From Staphylococcus argensis (GTDB lineage Bacteria > Bacillota > Bacilli > Staphylococcales > Staphylococcaceae), in the NCBI RefSeq assembly GCF_002902305.1, contig NZ_PPPX01000016.1, positions 463,768-527,767 on the forward strand: DNA of 64,000 nucleotides, in the 5' to 3' direction. Under the pieces are notes generated by a model. That model was given only the letters and a program-made list of their open reading frames with translations. It did no database searches and had not been told where the DNA came from. The translations under genes and the position numbers were made by a program. Positions 54,758 through 64,000 of the stretch are shown piece by piece (positions within the stretch are counted from its first letter, which is position 1; each line of letters starts with the position of its first letter).

Positions 54758-54931
54758 GTGCTTTTTTCGTTTTAGAGAGAAAGTCTTGAGACCGCACTAT
54801 TATCGGTCTGTGTGAAAATTTTAATCCCTTTCTATACTAAAGTTTGCTCGTTGCTCCATCATTTTACCTATAACAGCAAACAATGGACGGTATAGCGACT
54901 TCAACACCTACTCATTACTCAAATGTAAGCC

Positions 54932-54961
54932 TTTACACAAATTGTATAGACAAGTTATACT
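54932..54961 (+). promoter_or_regulatory. Trehalose operon promoter with TreR operator
   Basis: TTTACA-N18-TATACT promoter with TTGTATAGACAA (54942-54953) inside the spacer. The palindrome differs by one base from the B. subtilis tre operator TTGTATATACAA as I recall it. It explains repression by TreR of treP-treC-treR. Confidence 0.65.
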
Positions 54962-54983
54962 TTGATTAACTGAAAGGAATGGG

Positions 54984-56423
54984 GTGTCCAATTTGGGAGT
55001 TAAGAAAAAAGACGTGAAAGACATCGTAGAAGCAATTGGTGGCAAAGAGAACGTAAACAAAGCCACGCATTGCATTACGCGACTGAGACTTGTGCTCAAT
55101 GATGATAGTAAAGTGGATACTGAACGTTTGCAGAACAACGATTTATTGAAAGGTCAATTTAAAGCAGAGAATCAGTATCAAATCGTTATCGGTCCAGGTA
55201 CCGTAGATGAAGTGTACAAGCAATTTATTCAAGAAACAGGTACCTCTGAGTCGACGAAAGAAGAAGTGAAGGCAGCAGCGGGTAAGAAAGCGAATCCGCT
55301 CCAACGTTTGATTAAACTGTTGGGAGATATCTTCATTCCGATCTTGCCAGCAATTGTGACAGCGGGTTTATTGCTAGGGTTAAATAACTTACTCACGATG
55401 GATCATCTATTCGGTGAGCAATCATTAGTGAAGCAACATCCTCAACTGGGAGATATTTCGGATATCGTTAATGTGATTGCGAATACAGCGTTCGTCTTCT
55501 TGCCAGCACTTGTAGGTTGGAGTAGTATGCGTGTGTTCGGTGGCAACCCGGTTCTCGGTCTCGTGCTAGGCCTTGTGTTGATGAATCCTCAGTTAGTATC
55601 CCAGTACGATATTGCTAAAGGTCACATTCCGACATGGAATCTCTTCGGATTAGAAGTGAAACAGCTGAACTATCAAGGACAAGTCTTACCGATCTTACTT
55701 GCTACATACGTCCTATCGTTAATTGAACGTGGTTTGAACAAAGTCGTTCATGATTCAATTAAAATGCTTGTGGTTGGTCCACTGGCACTCTTAATTACAG
55801 GTTTCTTGTCATTTGTAGTTATTGGACCGCTCGCTTTATGGATAGGTACAGGTATTACGGATGGCGTTACTTACATCTTCCATCATGCAGGTTGGCTCGG
55901 TGGTGCATTATACGGTTTCTTCTATGCGCCATTAGTCATCACAGGTTTACACCATATGTTCTTAGCTGTTGATATCCAGTTGATGGGTAGCGACTTGCAT
56001 TACACGTATTTATGGCCGATTGTTGCAATTTCTAACATTTGCCAAGGCTCAGCTGCATTTGGTGCATGGTATGTGTATTGGAGAAGAAAGATGAAGAAAG
56101 AACAAGGTTTGGCGATTACATCAGGTGTGTCAGGTCTACTCGGTGTCACTGAACCGGCGATGTTCGGTGTGAACTTACCGCTGAAATATCCGTTCTTCGC
56201 TTCGATTATTACTTCAGCGTTTCTCGGCGCAATTATTGGTGGTAACGAAGTGCTTGCGAAAGTCGGCGTTGGCGGTGTTCCTGCATTTTTATCTGTTAAA
56301 AGTGAGTATTGGCCTGTATATTTAATCTGTACAGTAGCAGCAATGATTATTCCATTCATACTGACCATTCTATTTTCTAAAATGAGTAAAGATAAAGCGA
56401 AAGAAATGGTCGATAATAAATAA
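54984..56423 (+). CDS. treP: PTS trehalose transporter subunit IIBC
   Basis: Imports trehalose as trehalose-6-phosphate. 479 residues from a GTG with AAAGGA upstream (the TTG at 54993 is an alternative). N-terminal EIIB domain with the phosphorylated Cys30 in KATHCITRLR, then a multi-helix EIIC domain with LLGVTEPAMFGVNLPLKYPF and the GITDGVTYIF segment. No EIIA domain is attached, as in other Firmicute TreP, so a separate EIIA(Glc) supplies phosphate. First gene of treP-treC-treR. Confidence 0.95.
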   Translation: MSNLGVKKKDVKDIVEAIGGKENVNKATHCITRLRLVLNDDSKVDTERLQNNDLLKGQFKAENQYQIVIGPGTVDEVYKQFIQETGTSESTKEEVKAAAGKKANPLQRLIKLLGDIFIPILPAIVTAGLLLGLNNLLTMDHLFGEQSLVKQHPQLGDISDIVNVIANTAFVFLPALVGWSSMRVFGGNPVLGLVLGLVLMNPQLVSQYDIAKGHIPTWNLFGLEVKQLNYQGQVLPILLATYVLSLIERGLNKVVHDSIKMLVVGPLALLITGFLSFVVIGPLALWIGTGITDGVTYIFHHAGWLGGALYGFFYAPLVITGLHHMFLAVDIQLMGSDLHYTYLWPIVAISNICQGSAAFGAWYVYWRRKMKKEQGLAITSGVSGLLGVTEPAMFGVNLPLKYPFFASIITSAFLGAIIGGNEVLAKVGVGGVPAFLSVKSEYWPVYLICTVAAMIIPFILTILFSKMSKDKAKEMVDNK

Positions 56424-56454
56424 ACTATGAGACGCAATGAAAAGGTGGGTTACT

Positions 56455-58116
56455 ATGTCTCAACAGGATTGGCGTAAATCAGTCGTATATCAAATTTATC
56501 CGAAATCATTTAATGATACGACTGGAAATGGACAAGGTGATATTAATGGTATTACAGATAAATTAGATTACTTAGCGTATTTAGGCGTAGATTACCTCTG
56601 GTTAACACCTGTTTATCAATCACCGATGAATGATAATGGCTATGATATTAGTGATTATTATCAAGTGAATAAGCTATTTGGTAGCTTAGATGACTTGCGA
56701 ACACTCATCTCAGAAGCACATCGACGTGATTTAAAGATTATGATGGATATCGTCATTAATCATACTTCGACAGAGCATCAATGGTTCAAAGATGCATACA
56801 ATAATCCTGAAAGTCCGTATCGGGACTTCTATATTTTTAAAAAGTCAAAAGGTAAAGGTCCGCCGACGAATTGGCAATCGAAATTTGGAGGCAACGCTTG
56901 GCAACAAGAGACGGAAACCGATGACTACTATCTCCACTTGTTCGACGTGTCTCAAGCCGATTTGAACTGGGATAATCCTCAAGTGCGTAAAGAATTGCAT
57001 CGGATCGTGAAGTATTGGATCGATTTCGGTGTCGACGGCTTTCGTTTTGATGTGATTAACCTTATTTCAAAGGGAGCGTTCAAAGATTCCGAGCGCACAG
57101 GTAAGGAGTTCTATACTGATGGACCACACGTACATGAGTATATTCATGAGTTGAATAGAGCGACATTCGGGGACACTGATCTTATGACAGTCGGTGAAAT
57201 GTCCTCCACAACGTTGGATCATTGCCTTAAATATACGCAGCCGGAACGTCAAGAATTGCATAGTGTCTTTAACTTCCATCCTTTAAAGGTCGATTATGCA
57301 GGTGGAGACAAGTGGACCAATGCTTCTATGGACTTTCTTCAGCTGAAAGAGATTCTGATGGACTGGCAAGTTGGTATTTATGAAGGTGGCGGTTGGAACG
57401 CGATATTTTGGTGCAACCATGATCAACCGCGTATCGTCTCTCGATTTGGTAATGATGCTACGGAAGCGTTGAGAGTTCAAAGTGGTAAAATGTTGGCGAT
57501 TGTCCTACACATGTTGCAAGGAACGCCGTACATTTATCAAGGTGAAGAAATTGGGATGACTAATCCTAATTTCACATCTATCGATCAATATCAAGACGTT
57601 GAAGCGATTAATGCGTATAAGTCTTTATTAGAACGAGGTGTGTCAGAAGCTGAAGCGCTGATTATTTTAAATCAAAAATCACGTGACAATTCACGCACGC
57701 CAATGTTGTGGAACGATGAACGCCATGCCGGATTTACGGAAGGCGAACCTTGGATGGACGTGAATCATAATTATCGACATATCAACTTTCAACAAGCGAT
57801 GGAAGATCCAAACTCTATATTACAAACGTATCGCAAGTTGATTACTTTGAGGCACCAGTACGATATCGTAACCTATGGTGATATTGAACCTCTATACATG
57901 ACGCATCCAGAGTTGTTTATTTATCGCCGAAATTATGAAGGTAAAAGTTGGCTCGTCATTGCGAACTTCTCTGAGCATAGTGTGCCACTTCCAGAGTCAT
58001 TGAATATAGAAGGAGCGGTTGTCATCGCGAACAGTGAGTTGAACCAAAGAACAATAGAAGGCTACGGTGCGATGGTGATTGCCCAAGAAGAGAAGTGGGA
58101 AAAGGAAAGTGAATAA
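56455..58116 (+). CDS. treC: Trehalose-6-phosphate hydrolase (phosphotrehalase)
   Basis: Splits trehalose-6-phosphate to glucose and glucose-6-phosphate. 553 residues from the Met at 56455 with AAGGTGGG upstream; a Met six codons earlier lacks a site. GH13 TIM-barrel: DIVINHTS (region I), GFRFDVINL with nucleophile Asp199 (region II), TVGEMSS with the acid Glu (region III) and FWCNHDQPR (region IV). Follows treP closely, with treR 3 bp after its stop. Confidence 0.95.
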   Translation: MSQQDWRKSVVYQIYPKSFNDTTGNGQGDINGITDKLDYLAYLGVDYLWLTPVYQSPMNDNGYDISDYYQVNKLFGSLDDLRTLISEAHRRDLKIMMDIVINHTSTEHQWFKDAYNNPESPYRDFYIFKKSKGKGPPTNWQSKFGGNAWQQETETDDYYLHLFDVSQADLNWDNPQVRKELHRIVKYWIDFGVDGFRFDVINLISKGAFKDSERTGKEFYTDGPHVHEYIHELNRATFGDTDLMTVGEMSSTTLDHCLKYTQPERQELHSVFNFHPLKVDYAGGDKWTNASMDFLQLKEILMDWQVGIYEGGGWNAIFWCNHDQPRIVSRFGNDATEALRVQSGKMLAIVLHMLQGTPYIYQGEEIGMTNPNFTSIDQYQDVEAINAYKSLLERGVSEAEALIILNQKSRDNSRTPMLWNDERHAGFTEGEPWMDVNHNYRHINFQQAMEDPNSILQTYRKLITLRHQYDIVTYGDIEPLYMTHPELFIYRRNYEGKSWLVIANFSEHSVPLPESLNIEGAVVIANSELNQRTIEGYGAMVIAQEEKWEKESE

Positions 58117-58119
58117 CTG

Positions 58120-58839
58120 ATGGCACAACGGAAATTTATCACGATATATGAGAAGTTAAAGGATGCAATCATGGAGGGCACGTACCCTTATCAAGCAGTG
58201 CTCCCGTCTGAACATGAGTTAGTGAGAACGTTTGATACTTCTCGTGAAACAGTGCGTAAAGCTTTGGCGTTGCTCATGGATAATGGAATGATTCAGAAAT
58301 TGAGAGGTAAGGGGTCCGTCGTCATCTATCAAGGAATAACGACCTTGCCCTTTAACGACTTACAAAGCTTTCAAGAAATCAATGCGCGACAAGGCCAACG
58401 CTATCAAACGGTGGTCGAATGTTTTGAAGAGGTGGAAGCGGGCGATGTGCCTCAGGTGAAAGCTGCTTTAGATCTAAAGATGAGTGATGTGTTATGGCAC
58501 GTTATTCGTACGCGTCGTTTGCACGGACAAGTTAAAATTATTGATGAAGATTATTTCGTACAGAAGTACCTGCCTGAGTTAAATATTCAAATTGCTGCTC
58601 AATCGATTTACCACTATTTAGAAGAAACATTAAATACTAAAGTAGGGTATGCGCATAAAGAAATTTCCTTTGAACCCTTTGGTGAGATGGAAACGACACT
58701 GTTTAGCTCTCATGCTACGCCGTACACCGCTACAGTGAGAGGGGTAGTGCATTTAAACGATACAACAAAGTTTCAATATAATGTTTCGAAACATATTGCT
58801 ACAGAGTTTAAATTCCGAGAATTTTCACGTCGAAACTAA
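58120..58839 (+). CDS. treR: Trehalose operon repressor (GntR/HutC family)
   Basis: 239 residues. N-terminal GntR winged helix (about 5-70) with LPSEHELVRTFDTSRETVRKAL split over the recognition helices and MIQKLRGKGSVVI wing; C-terminal UTRA ligand domain (about 85-239) that senses trehalose-6-phosphate. ATG 3 bp after treC. It should repress its own operon through the operator in the treP promoter. Confidence 0.93.
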   Translation: MAQRKFITIYEKLKDAIMEGTYPYQAVLPSEHELVRTFDTSRETVRKALALLMDNGMIQKLRGKGSVVIYQGITTLPFNDLQSFQEINARQGQRYQTVVECFEEVEAGDVPQVKAALDLKMSDVLWHVIRTRRLHGQVKIIDEDYFVQKYLPELNIQIAAQSIYHYLEETLNTKVGYAHKEISFEPFGEMETTLFSSHATPYTATVRGVVHLNDTTKFQYNVSKHIATEFKFREFSRRN

Positions 58840-58959
58840 ACTTTAGTAGTGAAGTTTGTGTCCAATAGGTGGCATTTTGGCTTGGATAGGTAGATCTTTC
58901 GAGCGCTGCGAGATTTTCAAGCTTGCATTTTAACTATGAATTATAGTAAGATAACATTT

Positions 58960-59231
58960 GCCGTGCTAGGTGGGGAGGTAGCGGTTCCCTGTACTTGAAA
59001 GCCGCTTATGCAAGACTTAACCCCTTTGCCGAGGGTGTATCTTTGTAAAGTCTGCCCAAAATACGTAGTGTTTGAAGATTTCGGTCCTATGCAATACGAA
59101 CCCATGAATCATGTCAGGTCCTGACGGAAGCAGCATTAAGTGGATCCTCGTATGTGCCGTAGGGTAGCCGAAATTTAGCTAACGACTTTGGTAACGTTTA
59201 TGAGATACACTCGACGCGAAGGTGCACGGTT
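58960..59231 (+). ncRNA. ffs: Signal recognition particle RNA (large, Bacillus type)
   Basis: About 272 nt. Terminal helix GCCGTGC/GCACGGT, an Alu-like domain (GGTGGGGAGGTAGCGG..), and the universal S-domain loop GTCAGGTCCTGACGGAAGCAGCA at about 59116-59138. It joins Ffh to form the SRP that targets membrane proteins. Place between treR and dnaX matches other staphylococci. Following T-rich TTATTTTTATG may end it. Confidence 0.95.
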
Positions 59232-59663
59232 ATTTTTATGTTTAAAATGACTCGTGTAGCTGAGTTTTCGACCAGCTTAAATACATTGAAATACAATACT
59301 GACTTATATAGATGAGTGTACTGCCTTGATATCGTGCAGACACTCTTTTTTTATTATAGAATAGACTTAAATTTATCCTTTTGTATTGAAGCTACAAAGT
59401 GAAATGCTAATGGCGACTTGTAAAAGGGCAACACGTTTTAACCTAACAGGGATTGGGGATTTGGCCATAAATGAGAGCGTGCGTTGACTACATTTCCTAC
59501 TCTTTCGCATTAACAGCGCCCTGGTCTTTTACCATGAGCGAGAAAGAAATGTCGAGAAGATTGCTCATGCTCACGCGTTAGACCATGAACGTGTTATGAT
59601 TGAAAGTAACTGACAATCATTGTATACAAAGGATTTCGAAAGACAGACGAATGGGAGGACCTC
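59232..59663. other. Intergenic region with terminator and a possible structured RNA
   Basis: A strong hairpin GAGTGT..ACACTC plus TTTTTTT lies at 59314-59351. Beyond, 59480-59600 holds nested complementary segments (AGCGTG/CACGC, ACATTTC/GAAATGT) but no ORF with a start. I cannot name it. Confidence 0.45.
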
Positions 59664-60194
59664 ATGCAAATCTATTTAAGTACTTTAACTGAGAATGACT
59701 ATGCCGAAAGTTTAGATATGATTGAAGCGGCGTTTAGAGACGTACCACACTCAAACCATGATGAACATCATTTAGTCGCACAATTACGTAAAGCACCAGA
59801 ATATCGCTACGAACTCGAAGTTGTAGCGAAATTAGAAACAGGCGATATCATCGGACATGCGATGCTATCTGAGGTGAAGATTGTTAATGGAGAAAGTACG
59901 TACACAGCATTGGCTTTAGCACCTGTATCCGTGTTGCCGGAGTATCAACAACAAGGGATTGGTAAAGCGCTCATTCAAGCTGTGGAAGAACGTGCGAAAG
60001 CAGACGATTATACGACGGTCATCGTGTTGGGCGATCCAGGATATTATCATCAACTTGGCTATCAAACTGCAGCTGATTACGATATCACAGCACCGTTTGA
60101 GATTGCGCCAGAATACTTGATGGTGAAATTCCTGTGGGACCAATTAGAGGAGTATCCACACGGTGAAGTGGTGTATCCTGAGTCTTTCAATTAA
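59664..60194 (+). CDS. GNAT family N-acetyltransferase
   Basis: 176 residues. LAPVSVLPEYQQQGIGKALIQAVE (about 89-112) is the acetyl-CoA loop; IVLGDPGYYHQLGYQTAADY is the end of the fold, and the pattern matches the predicted acyltransferase family of YhbS/COG3153. GGGAGGAC precedes the ATG. It precedes dnaX by 57 bp on the same strand. Substrate unknown. Confidence 0.88.
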   Translation: MQIYLSTLTENDYAESLDMIEAAFRDVPHSNHDEHHLVAQLRKAPEYRYELEVVAKLETGDIIGHAMLSEVKIVNGESTYTALALAPVSVLPEYQQQGIGKALIQAVEERAKADDYTTVIVLGDPGYYHQLGYQTAADYDITAPFEIAPEYLMVKFLWDQLEEYPHGEVVYPESFN

Positions 60195-60251
60195 TCAATG
60201 AAACCATTAGAATATAGAAGGTAGAGAAGAATTGCAAGCGGAGGTGCAGAG

Positions 60252-61994
60252 TTGGATTATCAAGCGTTGTACAGAATGTTCAGACCCCAAAGTTTCGACG
60301 ATGTTGTGGGTCAGTCTCATGTCACGAAGACTTTACGTAATGCGATATCTAAAGGGAAACAATCCCATGCCTATATATTCAGCGGACCTCGAGGTACAGG
60401 GAAGACGAGTATCGCTAAAGTCTTTGCCAAAGCGATTAACTGCGAGCGTTCTACAGATGGCGAGCCCTGTAATGAGTGCCCAATATGTAAAGGGATAACT
60501 CAAGGTACAAACTCAGACGTGATTGAAATTGACGCCGCGAGTAACAATGGTGTAGATGAGATCCGCAACATACGTGATAAAGTGAAATACGCTCCAAGTG
60601 AGTCGAAATACAAAGTGTATATTATTGACGAGGTTCACATGTTAACAACAGGCGCTTTCAACGCCCTGTTAAAGACGTTAGAAGAACCTCCAGCTCATGC
60701 GGTATTTATTCTTGCGACGACGGAACCTCACAAGATTCCACCGACGATTATTTCACGTGCGCAACGTTTTGATTTCAAAGCGATTGGTCACGATCAAATT
60801 GTTGACCGTTTGCGTTATGTAGCAGAATCTCAAGAACTTGATTATGAAGATGCCGCGTTAGACTTTATCGCTAAGGCATCAGAAGGTGGTATGCGTGATG
60901 CTTTAAGTATTATGGACCAAGCGATTGCTTTCGGTGATGAACACCTCACATTACAGGACGCGTTAGACGTGACCGGAAGTGTGGACGAAGAATCGATTAA
61001 CCGTCTGTTCGAAGAGGTCGCAGAGAGTGACGTCCGTGCTGCATTTGAAACGTACCATCAATTTGTAGCTGATGGTAAAGAGGTCAACCGTCTCATCAAT
61101 GATATGATTTACTTCGTTCGCGATACGATTATGGCTAAGACGTCTGACACGCATTTTAACTATACCGCCTTGGAGAACTTTGACCTGGACACGTTATATA
61201 AAATGATTGATGTCATTAATGATACGCTCGTCTCCATCCGTTTCAGTGTAAATCAGAACGTGCACTTTGAGGTCTTACTGGTTAAAATGGCTGAGATGAT
61301 TAAAGCGCAACCTGAAACAGTGCAGAACGTGGCAACAGCGAGTGTCGCTCAAGAGCCTAATAACGATGTGCTCTTACAACGTATGGAACAGCTGGAGAAC
61401 GAATTGAAGACATTGAAATCGCAAGGTGTTGCACAAGCAGGGGGTCAACCTCAACAGCGTCAACGTCCAACGAAACGTAGTGGTGGACGTCAAAAAGCAT
61501 ATTCTAAGCAAATGATCTATAAAGTGCTAGATAATGCGAATAAAGAAGACATCAAATTACTGCAAGATAACTGGAAAAAAGTAATTGCACACGCGCAGAA
61601 CAATGATCAGAAAGCATTGGTGAGCTTGCTTCAGAACTCAGTACCTGTAGCGGCAAGTGCGGAACAAGTCCTCGTGCAATTCGAGGAGGAAATCCATTGC
61701 GGCATCGTCAATAAAGATGAGAGTAAACGGGCGAGCATTGAAGATGTCGTTTCTAGTATTATCGACAAGAAAGTTCGCGTCGTAGGTGTGCCTTCGAGTC
61801 AGTGGATGCAAGTACGTGCAGATTATCTTCAAGATCGTCATAGAGGTCCGGGAAGAGAGACAGCGCAAGAGAGTAGTGCTTCTCATTCCGAGAATACAGC
61901 TGCTGGTGATAATGAGCAGGCTGAAGTCGATGTCGCTCAGAAAGCGCGAGATTTATTCGGAGAAGAGACTGTGAATGTTATTGATGAAGAGTAA
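60252..61994 (+). CDS. dnaX: DNA polymerase III subunit gamma/tau
   Basis: Clamp-loader ATPase. 580 residues from a TTG with GGAGGTG upstream, giving the normal start MDYQALYRMFRPQ. Walker A GPRGTGKTS (45-53), zinc cysteines at 64, 73, 76 and 79, Walker B IIDEVHML, sensor regions, then the tau tail that is Gln and Lys rich from about 390. The last 40 residues are acidic and disordered. First of dnaX-ybaB-recR. Confidence 0.96.
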   Translation: MDYQALYRMFRPQSFDDVVGQSHVTKTLRNAISKGKQSHAYIFSGPRGTGKTSIAKVFAKAINCERSTDGEPCNECPICKGITQGTNSDVIEIDAASNNGVDEIRNIRDKVKYAPSESKYKVYIIDEVHMLTTGAFNALLKTLEEPPAHAVFILATTEPHKIPPTIISRAQRFDFKAIGHDQIVDRLRYVAESQELDYEDAALDFIAKASEGGMRDALSIMDQAIAFGDEHLTLQDALDVTGSVDEESINRLFEEVAESDVRAAFETYHQFVADGKEVNRLINDMIYFVRDTIMAKTSDTHFNYTALENFDLDTLYKMIDVINDTLVSIRFSVNQNVHFEVLLVKMAEMIKAQPETVQNVATASVAQEPNNDVLLQRMEQLENELKTLKSQGVAQAGGQPQQRQRPTKRSGGRQKAYSKQMIYKVLDNANKEDIKLLQDNWKKVIAHAQNNDQKALVSLLQNSVPVAASAEQVLVQFEEEIHCGIVNKDESKRASIEDVVSSIIDKKVRVVGVPSSQWMQVRADYLQDRHRGPGRETAQESSASHSENTAAGDNEQAEVDVAQKARDLFGEETVNVIDEE

Positions 61995-62138
61995 CCATTG
62001 TACCTGAGGAAGAACAGATGAGAGAGTACGGACATGATACATGCGAACGAGTGAGACATGACAACGATTCTTTCGCCATGTATAATGAAACAAAAGCATA
62101 ATAACTATAGATAAACACATATAAGGAGGATATCAATT

Positions 62139-62456
62139 ATGCGCGGTGGCGGAAATATGCAACAAATGATGAAACAAATGCAGAAGATGCAGAAGAAAAT
62201 GGGTCAAGAGCAAGAGAAGCTCAAAGAAGAACGCGTAGAAGGTACTGCAGGTGGCGGCATGGTAACTGTAAATGTGTCAGGTCATAAAGAAGTGCTCGAC
62301 GTTCAAATTAAAGAAGAAGCAGTAGACCCAGATGATATCGAAATGCTTCAAGATTTAGTGCTTGCTGCGACTAACGAAGCGATGAACAAAGCAGACGAGC
62401 TTACACAAGAACGCTTAGGTAAGCACACTAAAGGCTTGAACATTCCAGGAATGTGA
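62139..62456 (+). CDS. YbaB/EbfC-family nucleoid-associated protein
   Basis: 105 residues. [15 protein letters not shown] helix, then [20 protein letters not shown] and a C-terminal helix ([19 protein letters not shown]) match the DNA-binding YbaB fold. Small dimer that coats DNA. GGAGGATA precedes the ATG. recR follows 4 bp after its stop; the three-gene order dnaX-ybaB-recR is widely conserved. Confidence 0.95.
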   Translation: MRGGGNMQQMMKQMQKMQKKMGQEQEKLKEERVEGTAGGGMVTVNVSGHKEVLDVQIKEEAVDPDDIEMLQDLVLAATNEAMNKADELTQERLGKHTKGLNIPGM

Positions 62457-62460
62457 TGCT

Positions 62461-63057
62461 ATGCATTATCCAGAACCAATTTCGAAACTGATAGACAGTT
62501 TCATGAAATTGCCAGGCATTGGACCGAAGACGGCTCAACGTCTGGCGTTTCATGTATTAGATATGAAAGAAGATGACGTGGTACAGTTCGCGAAAGCGCT
62601 CGTCGATGTGAAACGTGAACTCACTTATTGTAGTGAGTGTGGTCATATCACTGAACAAGACCCATGCTATATATGCCAAGACAAGAATCGAGATCGTTCG
62701 GTAATTTGTGTAGTTGAGGATGACAAAGACGTTATCGCTATGGAGAAGATGCGTGAGTACAATGGTTTGTATCACGTACTGCACGGTGCAATCTCGCCGA
62801 TGGATGGTATCGGGCCAGAAGATATCAATATCCCTACGCTAGTTGAGCGCTTGAAAGACGAAGGTGTCAAAGAAATTATTCTCGCAATGAACCCTAACCT
62901 TGAAGGTGAATCAACGTCGATGTATATCTCTCGTTTAGTTAAACCTATCGGCATCAAAGTGACACGTCTAGCTCAAGGTCTTTCTGTAGGTGGCGATTTA
63001 GAATACGCTGATGAAGTGACGTTATCAAAAGCCATCGCAGGTCGAACAGAGATGTAA
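62461..63057 (+). CDS. recR: Recombination mediator RecR
   Basis: Loads RecA with RecF/RecO at gaps. 198 residues, standard. HhH motif ([15 protein letters not shown], about 18-32), zinc finger Cys in [16 protein letters not shown] (about 58-73), TOPRIM domain ([14 protein letters not shown].., [10 protein letters not shown]) and C-terminal wing. It starts 4 bp after ybaB. Confidence 0.96.
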   Translation: MHYPEPISKLIDSFMKLPGIGPKTAQRLAFHVLDMKEDDVVQFAKALVDVKRELTYCSECGHITEQDPCYICQDKNRDRSVICVVEDDKDVIAMEKMREYNGLYHVLHGAISPMDGIGPEDINIPTLVERLKDEGVKEIILAMNPNLEGESTSMYISRLVKPIGIKVTRLAQGLSVGGDLEYADEVTLSKAIAGRTEM

Positions 63058-63336
63058 CTTGCGTAATTTAGGTGGCTGCGCGGTTACGTGACTATGTGGA
63101 GATGGTCAGACTCGTGTGAGCGTTGGCTAGTCTTGGGGATCTGTGCTTGAGTGAGTGCTTGATTGTGCGATCTCATGTGCGTGTGTAGCTGAGTCTCCTA
63201 CAAGAGAAAAGGACTACACGACATGTGGCAAAGTGAATACGTAGGTGTGCAGTCAGTCTTGCGCGCCTGAAGGATTGACTCTCATATAGAAGAGAAAGCC
63301 ACTAGGGCACGAGGTTAAGTAAATATAGAAAGTGAA

Positions 63337-63365
63337 GCGGCAGGCCGAAGTGGTCTGTCGTTTTT
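63337..63365 (+). terminator. Hairpin with T-run after recR
   Basis: CGGCAGGCC / GGTCTGTCG stem followed by TTTTT, 280 bp after recR. The downstream half is repeated at 63414-63446. Confidence 0.6.
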
Positions 63366-63446
63366 ATGTTGGGAGGATATATCCTCCATGTGACACGTTG
63401 AATTTTATTAGCTGAAGAAGTCTGTCGCTTTTTGTTGGGAGGAGAT
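63348..63446. repeat. Two direct copies of a 33-bp unit
   Basis: GTCTGTCG-TTTTT-GTTGGGAGGA-like units at 63348-63380 and 63414-63446 with a few differences. The first copy contains the perfect 16-bp palindrome GGAGGATATATCCTCC (63372-63387). Origin unknown. The rest of 63058-63780 is G-rich with no gene. Confidence 0.5.
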
Positions 63447-63787
63447 GCGTGAGGAGCGAGCGGTATTTCCTTCATAGGTAGTGAGGTTAGATTGAGTATT
63501 GGTGAAGTGATGTAGGAGAAAAGTTAAGCGGGGGGATAGGGGGGGTTGGACTGGAGTGATGCTTGTATAAAATGATTAAAGAAGCGACAGGTTAGCAAAA
63601 TATTTTGAGGATGTAAAAAAGTTTAAAGAAATTTGTAGTTTGGTTTATGAGTGTGGAATGCATTAATAGAGGGCGTTTTTAAGGAGTTTAAACCCTCTAA
63701 ACGAACTTTAAAGATACAAATATATAAATAGTTTGTTTTTGAGTATGTTTAGAGGGAGATGAAATGGGTAAGGTGTAATTTTTACTG

Positions 63788-63816
63788 TTGTTCAAAAGCT
63801 TGGAAGCGTGTATAGT
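63788..63816 (+). promoter_or_regulatory. rRNA operon promoter P1
   Basis: TTGTTC-N17-TATAGT, upstream of a second, stronger promoter before the rRNA leader. Confidence 0.6.
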
Positions 63817-63884
63817 ATTTACTTGTCGGACGAAGTTGTTAAAACGAACATTCGACAACGACAAAAATTAATTAAAACTTTTTG

Positions 63885-63913
63885 TTGACATTAAATGACA
63901 AAGGGCGTATAAT
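63885..63913 (+). promoter_or_regulatory. rRNA operon promoter P2
   Basis: Perfect SigA promoter TTGACA-N17-TATAAT. Downstream, the GAACATTGAAAACTAAATGA segment to the window end is the typical staphylococcal 16S rRNA leader, so a 16S gene should begin beyond the window. Confidence 0.9.
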
Positions 63914-64000
63914 TAATTCTTGTCGGCGAAAGAAAAAGAACGCCAAAATGAACATTGAAAACTAAATGACAATATGTCAACGTTAATTCCAATAAACACA

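Noticed and set aside
54786..54810. AGACCG/CGGTCT hairpin as a second regulatory RNA
   Set aside because: Short stem without T-run or linked gene; too weak to report.

Overview
The window is low-GC Firmicute DNA and almost certainly a Staphylococcus chromosome. Gene order matches the staphylococcal block running from ahpCF-nfrA-tcyP through xpt-pbuX-guaB-guaA to treP-treC-treR, the SRP RNA, dnaX, ybaB and recR, and then an rRNA operon whose promoters and leader end the window. A YSIRK-type lipase, a V8-like protease, a Sle1-type LysM/CHAP amidase and phenol-soluble-modulin-like peptides agree with this. The large-subunit catalase and the very long lipase propeptide suggest a coagulase-negative species rather than S. 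aureus; the species cannot be fixed by reading alone.

Layout. 0-3 kb: a LysE exporter, small membrane proteins and a lipoprotein. 3.4-5.6 kb: ahpCF behind a perfect PerR box. 6-8.6 kb: an ABC exporter with a LytTR regulator whose N-terminus looks like a dead ABC ATPase. 8.7-19.6 kb: catalase, hydratase, nfrA, cystine carrier tcyP, scdA plus a methyltransferase behind a Fur-like box, a RacA/Par-like coiled-coil protein and a SigB-type stress gene. 19.8-25 kb: a guanine riboswitch and the purine salvage/GMP operon xpt-pbuX-guaB-guaA. 25-31 kb: an AT-rich accessory stretch just after guaA, with a MazF/PemK-like protein, orphan membrane proteins, an IS30 remnant and an MFS pump broken by one stop codon. 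31-48 kb: metabolic, transport, stress and envelope genes, and tRNA-Ser(UGA). 48.2-54.8 kb: a secretion and virulence-like segment with an IS remnant, V8-like protease, MarR-controlled efflux pump and a lipase. 55-63 kb: trehalose operon, SRP RNA, dnaX-ybaB-recR. 63-64 kb: an intergenic region with tandem rRNA promoters.

The most notable signals lie below normal ORF length. Three genes for 20-23 residue amphipathic peptides with strong ribosome binding sites resemble phenol-soluble modulins. Two of them flank the lipase gene directly in what looks like one transcript (peptide-lipase-peptide). The third lies on the other strand next to sle1 with its own terminator.
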